NCBI GenBank assembly: GCA_004295045.1
Contig: SHND01000018.1
Span: 1-61,948, forward strand
Reading direction: 5' to 3'
DNA: 61,948 nt
Origin: Chloroflexota bacterium
GTDB taxonomy: Bacteria; Chloroflexota; Anaerolineae; UBA4142; SHND01
Position numbers and translations under genes: made by a program. The notes under the pieces were generated by a model, which was not told where the DNA came from, ran no database searches, and saw only the letters and a program-made list of their open reading frames with translations. Below are positions 52,720-60,681 of this stretch, in pieces. How positions within the stretch are numbered: position 1 is the stretch's first letter; every line of letters begins with the position of its first letter.

Positions 52720-55700
52720 TCAATTTCTTTCCTGCGCGCGCATCGGTCCGACCCACGCGGTCATCGCTTTGGTAACGCGCGCCTCACGAATCGCAAAGGG
52801 CAGCTCTGCGGGTTGAAGCAGCTGAATGTTCAAGAATTGTGTTTGCACCGGCGCAAATGAAATATTGATCGCCTCTGTGTTATTTTGCTTTTCCGCGATT
52901 TTTTGCCAGCCGCCTGCTTGTTGATTCCAAATGCTCACGCGATAGCCGAGCGGGATTTCATCTTTGGGCGGGGTAAGTCGCAAACCGCTCACACTTTCGA
53001 CGCGACCCAAATCGAGTTGAAACCACATGTTTGGCGCTTGCGGTTCGACCGTCGTCCACGCCGTCGTGGGATTGTCATCAATCGCGTTGTGCGCGTATTC
53101 ATTGTTGTTGCTCGCGGTGGCGTTCCAGGCAGGACACGGATGAATCTGGATTTCGCTGATCATCCATTCTTCATCGTGTGACGCGAGTAGATCAATTTGG
53201 GCGTAGCGGACTTGGAGCGGCGCAAAGGATGCAACTACATCGCGCGCATTCCCTTGTGCGATTGCTGCAACGGTTCGCCACGATTGTCCATCGCCGGAGA
53301 CGCGCACCGTATAGGCAAAAGGATAGGCGTGTCCGGGCGAACGAAACGCGAGTCCATCAATCAAACGCGGTTCGCCCAAATCAATGCGGAACCACATGCC
53401 TTGTGTTTGACGCGCTTGATTCGTCCAGAACGATCCAAGATCGCCATCAATGGCGAGAATCGCGGACGCGCCATTGTGACTCGCTTCCGCGCGCCACAAC
53501 GTAGTCGCCGTTGGCGCGGCGGTAACATTCACGGGCAGTACGAGAGCTGGATTGCCGCCATCGGCGAACCACGAAATGCCTTCTGCAATTAAATCCCAAT
53601 GCAGTTGATAGACGCCGGGCGTATTCGGCGCGGCAAGCGATGCCGCGAAATCTATCTCTTCTTCGGGTTCCACGTCTTGCGGCAGCGCGGTGCGCAATTC
53701 TTGAACAGAGAATTGCTGCGCGCCGTTAGCATTGAACCATTGATACGCGATGTGAACGGGATGCGCGCCATCCGTTTCCCACGTGCGCTTGCCAATGTTC
53801 ACGAGAGATAGCGCCACATCCACAGTTTGCCCGGCGACGAGATGCGCGGGCGTATTGTGCGAAATAAATTGTGCGCCCCATTCAAGAGGCGGAGCTTTGA
53901 TGCGGACTTGGGTTTCGGCAGGCGCACTGGCGCCGTTGGAAAACCATTCATCGCCGCGCAGCAAATCGAATTGCAGAGTGTAATCGCCCGGCGCGGCAGG
54001 AGTGTGAATCTCAACTTGGTCAAAGGTCGCGCTGTCGCGCGGCGCAACATCATGCAACAACACGCGCGGTCCGGGGTAGGTGGGCGCATTCACTTGCTCG
54101 CCGATCAAGTTGTACCAGCGATAACCGAGCCGCACCGCGTCCGCACCTTCCGCGTTCCAAAGTTCCGCGCCCGCGTTTCGGACGACCACGCGTCCGCTGA
54201 CCGTTTCACCCGCCGTGATTTGATTTTGCGGAATGGCGAAAATTTCTTGAAACTGCGTCACGAAGGGCGAGGCGTCCGTTTTCACCGCGACCTGCGCCTC
54301 GAAAAGTTTTGCGCCCGCCGCCGAAAACCACGTCACACCTTCGTGACTTAGATCGAAGGCGAGTTTGTATTTCCCTTGCGGAACCGGCGCGCGCACGACG
54401 ACATTTTCAAACGTTGCCATGCCTTGCGGCGGCACATCTGCGCGCAGGGCAAAATTTCCCGGATACGCGGCAAGGGTGATGATATTGTTTTCCGCGTCAT
54501 ACCAGTGATAACCTAGTTTCACCGGCATCTCATCCGCCGCGTTCCACGTTTTCGCGCCGATATTTTGTACGGTCACAGTTCCGGTGATCGTTTCATTTGG
54601 CTCGAGCGCGCCGCGCACATCCAAAAATAAATTGATCCACTTGACGGCGTAATCGGGGATGGGAATGTAAACGGGGACAACTTGATCGAACGCTTCGACA
54701 CCCTGTTGGCTGAACCAGGTAATGCCTTCGTGCGAGAGGTCCCAGCGCAGCGTGAACGTGCCATCGTAATGCGGCGCGCGCAAAACGACGTTGCTAAAGC
54801 TTGCCGTCTTGCCCGGCGGCGTATCGGCATCCATTTCAAAATTGCCCGCGTAGGGACTGACCGGAACTTGGACGCCTTGCGCGTTGTACCAGCGATAGCC
54901 AATGCTGACGGGATTCGGACCGGCTTTGTACCACGTGCGCGAACCGAGATTCTTGACCGTGATCGTTCCAATGGTATTGGAATTGAGGGCAATTCCTTTT
55001 TCCGGAATGCTTATCACTTGTTCCCATTCCGCCGCGTAGGGCGGCGCTTGGACGGTGATGTTCAGATCGCGCGTGGGGGAACTCAACGCGCTGAACCACG
55101 CGTGTCCTTCCTGGATCAAATCGAATTTGACGATGCACTCGCCCTGCCACTGGGGGGCGCGCAGTCGAACGCCTTCGATGATCGCGGTTTGTCCGGGCAA
55201 AATGTTTTGGGACAAGGAAAAGTGTTCGGGGGGCGGCGCAAGCGGGATTTCGACGCCTTGCGCGTTGTACCAACGATAGCTCAAACGAATGGGATTCGCG
55301 CCGCCGGAGAGCCACGCCTTTGCTCCAACATTTTTGACCACGATGCGCCCGCTCACCGTCTCGTTGGTGGTCAAGGCGTTATTTTGCGGCGTGATGACTG
55401 CAATCCACTGCGCCTTGAAATCGGGCGTCGGCGGAAGTCCGGGCCAGCGCAATCGAAAATCGTTTTGCAGGGCGGTGCGCAAATCATTGACCGCTTGCGG
55501 TTTGTCGGCGAGACCCCAGCCGGGCGGATCGGTGGGCAGCGATTGCCAGCGCGAAAAACAGAGGGCTTGAATCGGTTGATTGTTAGTGTTGCTGTTCCAA
55601 TGATTGATTTCGGCGAGCGCCGCCTGCATCCAACCGCGATTCGCGTTCGTCCAACCGGGATCGAGCGGCGACGCGGCGGTGATAAAAACGGGCAGATTGC

Positions 55701-56499
55701 GCATCGCGGGCAGCACCGCCGCCAAAAAATCGCGATAGGCGCGGAACTGCGTATTGCGATTTTGAAATTGGTTCGTTCCTTTCGCGTCGCTCGTCACAAG
55801 ATTCGCGTCATAGCCGTGCGTGTGCGCGTGCAGTGCAAGTCCGTCCGCGCCGCCCCCTTGCGCGGTGATCTGAAAGAGCGTGTCCGCGAAATAACGCACC
55901 CAATCGCCGGAGGGATTGCCCGGATACGTCGTCTGTGTGTTAAAGGGCGCGATCGCGGCGGGCACGACGAAATCGTGTTCGTGTCCGGGCAGCGCGCGGA
56001 TCGCTTTGCGCGCGAGTGTATAGAGACGCGCGTACATGTCGGGCGTGATGAGTTCGCCTGAATTGACGGCGCCATCGAACATGGCGCGTTCCCGCGCGGC
56101 GTTGGGCTCGTTGCCGATCACCCAAATGCGCGCGCCGCGCGATTTTTTTACAAAATTGGCGCACTGGTGCGCAAAGAGTTCATAATCGTATGAATTGGGG
56201 AATGCGCCGTGCAGCGCGCTGTTGTTCGAGAGGACGACGATGACGCCGAGACCTTTGTCCGCAAGGTGGGAATAATCGGCGCTCGCTTCGGGCGGTTTCA
56301 CCTGCGCGCGCACGACAATCCAGCCGGGCTTGCCCGCCGCGAGCAGATGCGCTTCGCCGCCCGCGTCTGCGAGTCCCGCGAGAAAATGCGGCAGACCGAG
56401 ATAACGCGCGTCGTCCACTCTCGGCTGTCGGGGCGATTCGGAAATCGTCCTTACCGGAAGCGTAGGAAGGGGGGGAAGGGGAGGGGTTTGTCGAATCAC
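52720..56499 (-). CDS. Large protein: hydrolase-like barrel, five NBR1-type FW Ig-like repeats, two discoidin domains
   Basis: 1259 residues, GTG start with AGAGG upstream, no signal peptide. Residues about 30-350 resemble a clan A glycoside-hydrolase barrel with WVIGNEPNAARE, but where the second catalytic Glu would be expected the sequence reads FITAASPL. Five repeats of about 120 residues follow (about 360-950), each with G-x-V-x-V-x-N-x-G-x-x-x-W, GYRWYN and a DL..EG..WF motif, matching the FW domain of NBR1. Two F5/8 type C domains end it (about 960-1100 and 1105-1245: NAIDDNPTTAWTT, WFQLDLG). Probably a carbohydrate-binding protein; export route unclear. Confidence 0.85.
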   Translation of the reverse strand: MIRQTPPLPPLPTLPVRTISESPRQPRVDDARYLGLPHFLAGLADAGGEAHLLAAGKPGWIVVRAQVKPPEASADYSHLADKGLGVIVVLSNNSALHGAFPNSYDYELFAHQCANFVKKSRGARIWVIGNEPNAARERAMFDGAVNSGELITPDMYARLYTLARKAIRALPGHEHDFVVPAAIAPFNTQTTYPGNPSGDWVRYFADTLFQITAQGGGADGLALHAHTHGYDANLVTSDAKGTNQFQNRNTQFRAYRDFLAAVLPAMRNLPVFITAASPLDPGWTNANRGWMQAALAEINHWNSNTNNQPIQALCFSRWQSLPTDPPGWGLADKPQAVNDLRTALQNDFRLRWPGLPPTPDFKAQWIAVITPQNNALTTNETVSGRIVVKNVGAKAWLSGGANPIRLSYRWYNAQGVEIPLAPPPEHFSLSQNILPGQTAIIEGVRLRAPQWQGECIVKFDLIQEGHAWFSALSSPTRDLNITVQAPPYAAEWEQVISIPEKGIALNSNTIGTITVKNLGSRTWYKAGPNPVSIGYRWYNAQGVQVPVSPYAGNFEMDADTPPGKTASFSNVVLRAPHYDGTFTLRWDLSHEGITWFSQQGVEAFDQVVPVYIPIPDYAVKWINLFLDVRGALEPNETITGTVTVQNIGAKTWNAADEMPVKLGYHWYDAENNIITLAAYPGNFALRADVPPQGMATFENVVVRAPVPQGKYKLAFDLSHEGVTWFSAAGAKLFEAQVAVKTDASPFVTQFQEIFAIPQNQITAGETVSGRVVVRNAGAELWNAEGADAVRLGYRWYNLIGEQVNAPTYPGPRVLLHDVAPRDSATFDQVEIHTPAAPGDYTLQFDLLRGDEWFSNGASAPAETQVRIKAPPLEWGAQFISHNTPAHLVAGQTVDVALSLVNIGKRTWETDGAHPVHIAYQWFNANGAQQFSVQELRTALPQDVEPEEEIDFAASLAAPNTPGVYQLHWDLIAEGISWFADGGNPALVLPVNVTAAPTATTLWRAEASHNGASAILAIDGDLGSFWTNQARQTQGMWFRIDLGEPRLIDGLAFRSPGHAYPFAYTVRVSGDGQSWRTVAAIAQGNARDVVASFAPLQVRYAQIDLLASHDEEWMISEIQIHPCPAWNATASNNNEYAHNAIDDNPTTAWTTVEPQAPNMWFQLDLGRVESVSGLRLTPPKDEIPLGYRVSIWNQQAGGWQKIAEKQNNTEAINISFAPVQTQFLNIQLLQPAELPFAIREARVTKAMTAWVGPMRAQERN

Positions 56500-56648
56500 A
56501 CAGCACCTCTCGAAAAAGAGTACGCGGGATTATAACACAATGCGATGTGCGTAGGGGCGGGTAATGGTGGCGCGGGTTTATCCCTGCCCCTTCTTTAGTC
56601 CAATATTTTCACGATTCTATCATTCGCGTTTTTGCGCGTCAACGCGCA

Positions 56649-56676
56649 TTGACATTTTATTCGCGCATGTTAGAAT
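56649..56676 (+). promoter_or_regulatory. Promoter of the gene at 56766
   Basis: TTGACA (56649-56654), 16-base spacer, TAGAAT (56671-56676). Downstream, GGGCGATTCGCGCAGGGGCGA and TCACCTGAATCACCC give weak repeats before the start codon. The rest of the 56500-56765 gap holds no gene. Confidence 0.72.
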
Positions 56677-56765
56677 CGCGTGATCTCACTTGGGTGAGGG
56701 CGATTCGCGCAGGGGCGATTTGCGATGAACTGCATCACCTGAATCACCCGACATAGGAATTTGAA

Positions 56766-57362
56766 ATGTCCGATTTCATTCTACACAATTGGGTGGATGT
56801 CAACCAATACATGCGCGACGACTATCGTCTGCTCGTCGCGGCGATGGCGGCGCGGACGTTAAAGGACGCGCCGCCAGAATTGCTTGCAAACGATAGTTTG
56901 CTCACGCTCGCGCGCAATGCGTTCAGTTCGATTCCCGTTCCCGGCGCGCGGTCGTTTTTTCGCGCGGACTTGATTGGACAGCGCAAAGCGTTGGCGAAAG
57001 CGATGCGCGATAACGCCCAAGTCGCGGCGCTTGTGATTGCGCTGTGGGCAAACGCGGCGGGCGCGCAAATTCAACTGGTGAAACAAGCAGGCGAAATGGC
57101 AGGGTTGGAATTTTCGGCCGAATGGAATTGGCAAAAAGGGATGGAAGGATTTTTTGATTTTGAAGACATTCCGGTGCTGTACGCGCTCGCGGAAAAATTG
57201 GGCGAACACGCGTCAGCGCAGGATGCCGACCATCTCAAACTTGCGGCGTTGTGGTTGGGACCGGCTGTGACGAATCGCGACGCGCTCGGCGCACCCGCGT
57301 CGGAAGAGACGACGGAAACACAAGACGAGGTTTCCGATTCGGATTCTGATGAACACGCATAA
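56766..57362 (+). CDS. Hypothetical soluble protein with acidic tail
   Basis: 198 residues. Mostly helical, starting MSDFILHNWVDVNQYMRDDYRLLVAAMAAR. A central segment reads ARSFFRADLIGQRKALAKAMRDNAQVAALVIALWANA, followed by EWNWQKGMEGFFDFEDIPVLYALAEKLG. The last 25 residues are very acidic (EETTETQDEVSDSDSDEHA). No signal peptide, membrane helix or familiar catalytic motif. It has its own promoter and shares a bidirectional terminator with hbd, so it is a genuine gene. Not recognised. Confidence 0.72.
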   Translation: MSDFILHNWVDVNQYMRDDYRLLVAAMAARTLKDAPPELLANDSLLTLARNAFSSIPVPGARSFFRADLIGQRKALAKAMRDNAQVAALVIALWANAAGAQIQLVKQAGEMAGLEFSAEWNWQKGMEGFFDFEDIPVLYALAEKLGEHASAQDADHLKLAALWLGPAVTNRDALGAPASEETTETQDEVSDSDSDEHA

Positions 57363-57385
57363 TGCGTTAGGAAAAAATACGACTG

Positions 57386-57427
57386 AAAAAATTTCGATGC
57401 GAACATGTTCGCATCGAAATTTTTTTT
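57386..57427. terminator. Bidirectional terminator between the hypothetical gene and hbd
   Basis: Near-perfect palindrome: AATTTCGATGCGAACA and its complement flanked by A6 on the left and T8 on the right. Works for both convergent genes. Confidence 0.93.
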
Positions 57428-57435
57428 GATCACAT

Positions 57436-58290
57436 TCATTTCGAGTATTCGTAAAATCCTTTACCCGTTTTGCGCCCGTGGTATCCCGCCGCGACCATTC
57501 GACGCAAGAGCGGCGGCGCGGCATAACGCGGGTCTTTGGTCTCGTTGTACACTTCGTCGGCGATAAAGAGCACCGTATCAATCCCGACAAAATCACACAA
57601 TTCAAGGGGACCCATCGGATGATTCAAACCGAGCCGCACACCTTTGTCAATGTCCTCTTTGCTTGCCATTCCGTTTTCGTAAAACCGAATCGCGTCGAGT
57701 TGAAACGGCACGAGCAGCGCGTTCACAATAAAGCCCGGATAATCTTTGGCGACAATGATTTGTTTGCCCAACGCTTTGCCGAGCGCGCGTGATGTTTCAT
57801 ACGTTGCTTCGCTCGTCATGAACGAGCGCACCATTTCCAAAAGCGGCATCACGGGGACAGGATTGAAAAAGTGCATGCCCAACACTTTGTCCGGCTTTTT
57901 TGTTTTTGCTGCCATCTCGGCAATCGAAAGTGACGAGGTGTTGGAGGCGAGAATTACTTCGGGGCGCGTGATCGAGTCGAGTCGTTCGAAAATATCTTTT
58001 TTGAGATTCAGATTTTCGATGGCGGCTTCGACGACATAATCACATTCCGAAAATTCTTCGAGATGCGTTGTGCCGCGAATCCGCGCCAAGAGTTGGTCGC
58101 GCGCTTCAACCGTTATCTTGTTGCGGTCAACGGCTTTTTGCGTGGATGCGCGAATGCGCGCGAGCCCCTTTTGCAAAAATTCGTCGTTCACTTCGCGCAC
58201 AATGACGCTGTATCCGTTTTTGGCGACGACTTCGGCAATGCCGCTGCCCATGAGTCCACAGCCAACGACGCCGACAGTTTTGATTGACAT
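57436..58290 (-). CDS. hbd: 3-hydroxybutyryl-CoA dehydrogenase
   Basis: 284 residues, cytoplasmic NAD(P)-dependent dehydrogenase of 3-hydroxyacyl-CoA. Rossmann motif VGVVGCGLMGSGIAEVVAKNG, the family signature DKVLGMHFFNPVPVMPLLEMV with the catalytic His, the Glu partner region, GFIVNALLVPFQLDAIRFYENG and a C-terminal domain with GLNHPMGPLELCDFVGIDTVL. Single-domain length excludes the FadB fusion. No other beta-oxidation gene is adjacent. Upstream on its strand is an A/T-rich repeat and a lipoprotein gene. Confidence 0.94.
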   Translation of the reverse strand: MSIKTVGVVGCGLMGSGIAEVVAKNGYSVIVREVNDEFLQKGLARIRASTQKAVDRNKITVEARDQLLARIRGTTHLEEFSECDYVVEAAIENLNLKKDIFERLDSITRPEVILASNTSSLSIAEMAAKTKKPDKVLGMHFFNPVPVMPLLEMVRSFMTSEATYETSRALGKALGKQIIVAKDYPGFIVNALLVPFQLDAIRFYENGMASKEDIDKGVRLGLNHPMGPLELCDFVGIDTVLFIADEVYNETKDPRYAAPPLLRRMVAAGYHGRKTGKGFYEYSK

Positions 58291-58303
58291 GGTGAAAGCT
58301 CAA

Positions 58304-58367
58304 GTGCAAAGTTAAAAGCCAAAAGTAACAATCAGAAGAAAACTTTTAGCTTTTAACTTTTACCTTT
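58304..58367. repeat. AAAGTTAAAAGC inverted repeat
   Basis: GTGCAAAGTTAAAAGCCAAA (58304-58323) faces GCTTTTAACTTTTACCTTTG (58348-58367), complementary across AAAGTTAAAAGC/GCTTTTAACTTT. It lies between the lipoprotein stop and the hbd start and is of the dispersed-repeat type. Confidence 0.6.
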
Positions 58368-58375
58368 GTAGTTGA

Positions 58376-59311
58376 TTATGGTGTTGGTGTTGCTTGCGGC
58401 ACTGTCGCGCCCGGAATCTGGAGTGGCGTGGCGTCTGCCGGTGGAGCGATTTGGATATCTTTATCGAAATCCATCATCTTGATCAAGATTTCGAACGACC
58501 CCTTTTGATCGGGCGTGGCTTTTTCGTGACCTTCGAACAGCATTCGCACTTGATGCAAATAGCCATCCTCGCACACCCAAAATTTGAATTCGGCGTTATC
58601 AATCGAATCCAAATCTTCTTGCGTTGCGCCTGTCGCGCCGCCAAACTTTTTAAAGGCGTTGACGACGGCGGTCTTGTCGCCAGCAAACACCTGACAATTT
58701 TGTCCGTCCAGTGTTTCCGTGCCTGTATTTTTGAAATCGGCGGGATTGATCCCTGCATTGCCAAAGGATTGGAGGAACGAGGCGGGAGTGAGCGGCGGCT
58801 GCGCAACACTGGCGGCTTGCGGCGGCACTTCGTACCATTTTTCTTCGGTCGCGCCGAGCAGCGGCACCGGACCCTTTAGAAACGCTTTGCCGTTCGTACT
58901 AATCATTTCAATCGTCTTTTCGGGATCAATGCCCAGAAACGAGGTCAAGACGCCTCGCAGAGTGAAATGCGCGTCTTTGCCGTCTACATCGCCTTTCATC
59001 TCAACGAGCGTAACCGGTTTGTCTTGTTCTCCCGAAGCGGGAGTCGGCGCGCCTGTGAAACCGCCTTCGCCCTGGATGGATAATTCAACGCGATACGTTG
59101 TCGCCGCTAAGACTTTGTTCAAAGCATCTTGTAAAGGTCCCCCCGCCGCGTTCGAGACCGGCGCTTGCGTTGGCGCTTCCGTCGGGGGTACTGCGGTTGG
59201 CACTGGGGTGGGGGGAACAGGTGTTGGCGTGGGCGCGCCGCCGCAGCCAATCACAAATGCAGCGAGCAGTCCAAAAAATATTGTGCCGAACCATAGGCGT
59301 CTAATTTTCAT
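58376..59311 (-). CDS. Lipoprotein, LppX/LolA-like fold suspected
   Basis: About 311 residues. Signal peptide with lipobox (FGLLAAFVIGCGG), a Thr/Pro linker (APTPTPVPPTPVPTAVPP), then a domain with YRVELSIQGEG, VEMKGDVDGKDAHFTLRG, EMISTNGKAFLKGPV, NCQVFAGDKTAV and FKFWVCEDGYLHQVRM. The pattern of beta-strand pairs around a model of loss of lipid binding recalls LppX/LprG or LolA-like lipoproteins; this is a fold-level guess. GGAGAGA precedes the ATG at 59311. Two Cys in the mature domain may form a disulfide. Confidence 0.75.
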   Translation of the reverse strand: MKIRRLWFGTIFFGLLAAFVIGCGGAPTPTPVPPTPVPTAVPPTEAPTQAPVSNAAGGPLQDALNKVLAATTYRVELSIQGEGGFTGAPTPASGEQDKPVTLVEMKGDVDGKDAHFTLRGVLTSFLGIDPEKTIEMISTNGKAFLKGPVPLLGATEEKWYEVPPQAASVAQPPLTPASFLQSFGNAGINPADFKNTGTETLDGQNCQVFAGDKTAVVNAFKKFGGATGATQEDLDSIDNAEFKFWVCEDGYLHQVRMLFEGHEKATPDQKGSFEILIKMMDFDKDIQIAPPADATPLQIPGATVPQATPTP

Positions 59312-59445
59312 TCTCTCCTCCAGAGAATTTTGTGAAACAGAGTATAGAGCGCTCATTGTAACGTAATGTCCATGATTGACAAAAGATGCGGCATTGTAAC
59401 TGCGTTGTATCAAAGTGCAATCTGCTTTTCGCGCTGAAATTTGGC

Positions 59446-59475
59446 TTGACAAACGAAAAAGGGTTCGACTATAAT
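59446..59475 (+). promoter_or_regulatory. Promoter of the S1-domain gene
   Basis: TTGACA (59446-59451), 18-base spacer, TATAAT (59470-59475), about 58 bases before the ATG at 59534. Confidence 0.85.
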
Positions 59476-59533
59476 TCTAATGAATTTTTAATCATGGCAC
59501 GTTGAGTGGTGTTTGCTTGATTCGAGGCACGTT

Positions 59534-60619
59534 ATGACTCAAGAATCTTTTGAATACGCAGGCAAGGCGCTAGAGGTACCGCCCTTGCTCACAAATGGTC
59601 CTTTGGAAGCTGCTCTGTCCGACGCGGAGGTATCATCCGATGTTTCGGAATTTACGCAAGTTCCTCTCACCGATGCAAGTGAGCTAACCGAAAATGCCGC
59701 CTCAACAGAAACCGAAACTCCCGCGTTAGCAGTTGAACCAAAAACTTCGGGTTGGGACATTGCGCACTCGAGCTATGCCGACGGCAGCGTTCTCGAATTG
59801 AGCATCGTCGGTTATAATCGCGGGGGCTTGTTGGTTGATTTGGGGGATGTACGCGGTTTTGCCCCCGTGTCGCAGTTGATTGATTTTCCGCGCCGCAGCA
59901 CAGAAGAGGAACGAATGGCAGAGATGGCGCATTATGTCGGCAAGACTCTGCGCCTCAAAGTGATTGAATTCGACCGCCAACACAACCGCCTGATTTTGTC
60001 CGAACGCATCGCGAAATTGCCGGTCTCGCGCGGCGAACATTTGTTGAATTCGATCAAACCCGGACAATCACTTACAGGCACGATTCGCAATGTTACCGAT
60101 TTTGGCGCATTCGTGGACTTGGGCGGCGTCGAGGGTTTGATCCACGTTTCGGAAATGGCGTGGCAGCGCGTCAATCATCCGAGCGATGTATGTGCGGCGG
60201 GACAGCATGTGAAAGTGTATGTGATTGATGTGAATCGCGAACAGCGCCGCATCGGTCTTTCACTCAAACGCCTTGCGCCCGATCCGTGGGCGCTCGCCGT
60301 ACAACATTACAAGCCCGGCGATATTGTAGCGGCGGTCATCACCAACGTCGTTTCCTTTGGCGCGTTCGCGCGTCTGCCGGAAGGGATCGAGGGTTTGATT
60401 CACACTTCCGAGTTGGCTGAAGGCAATTTTTTACATCCGCGCGATGTGGTGCATGAAGGCGATACCGTCAACGTGCGCGTCATAAATATTGATCCGTCGC
60501 GTCAGCGCATTGGACTGACATTGCGCTTGACCGATGTGCCGCGTATACCTACGTCCGCACCGCTCGCAGGTCCGCCTGAAAATGATGAAGCGTATTGGAA
60601 TAGTCTAGCGTCGAGTTAG
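59534..60619 (+). CDS. S1 RNA-binding domain protein (ribosomal protein S1-like)
   Basis: About 361 residues. An acidic, low-complexity N-terminus (about 1-75, many E, S, T) precedes three S1 domains: about 85-165 (GSVLELSIVGYNRGGLLVDLG), 175-250 (GQSLTGTIRNVTDFGAFVDLGGVEGLIHVSEMAW) and 262-335 (GDIVAAVITNVVSFGAFARLPEGIEGLIHTSELA). Each ends with a motif like RRIGLSLKRL. Three S1 copies fit short S1-type proteins of non-proteobacteria. Likely binds mRNA at the ribosome. The ATG at 59534 is used; TTG at 59513 lies upstream. Confidence 0.92.
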   Translation: MTQESFEYAGKALEVPPLLTNGPLEAALSDAEVSSDVSEFTQVPLTDASELTENAASTETETPALAVEPKTSGWDIAHSSYADGSVLELSIVGYNRGGLLVDLGDVRGFAPVSQLIDFPRRSTEEERMAEMAHYVGKTLRLKVIEFDRQHNRLILSERIAKLPVSRGEHLLNSIKPGQSLTGTIRNVTDFGAFVDLGGVEGLIHVSEMAWQRVNHPSDVCAAGQHVKVYVIDVNREQRRIGLSLKRLAPDPWALAVQHYKPGDIVAAVITNVVSFGAFARLPEGIEGLIHTSELAEGNFLHPRDVVHEGDTVNVRVINIDPSRQRIGLTLRLTDVPRIPTSAPLAGPPENDEAYWNSLASS

Positions 60620-60681
60620 ATTTTGTATTGTGGCGCATCGTCTCCCACTACGATGCGTATGAGGTACTCGTTATCCAGTAA

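Noticed and set aside
54682..56061. Plus-strand 459-codon frame antisense to the FW-repeat gene
   Set aside because: The minus-strand frame has clear internal domain repeats; the antisense frame is composition-driven.
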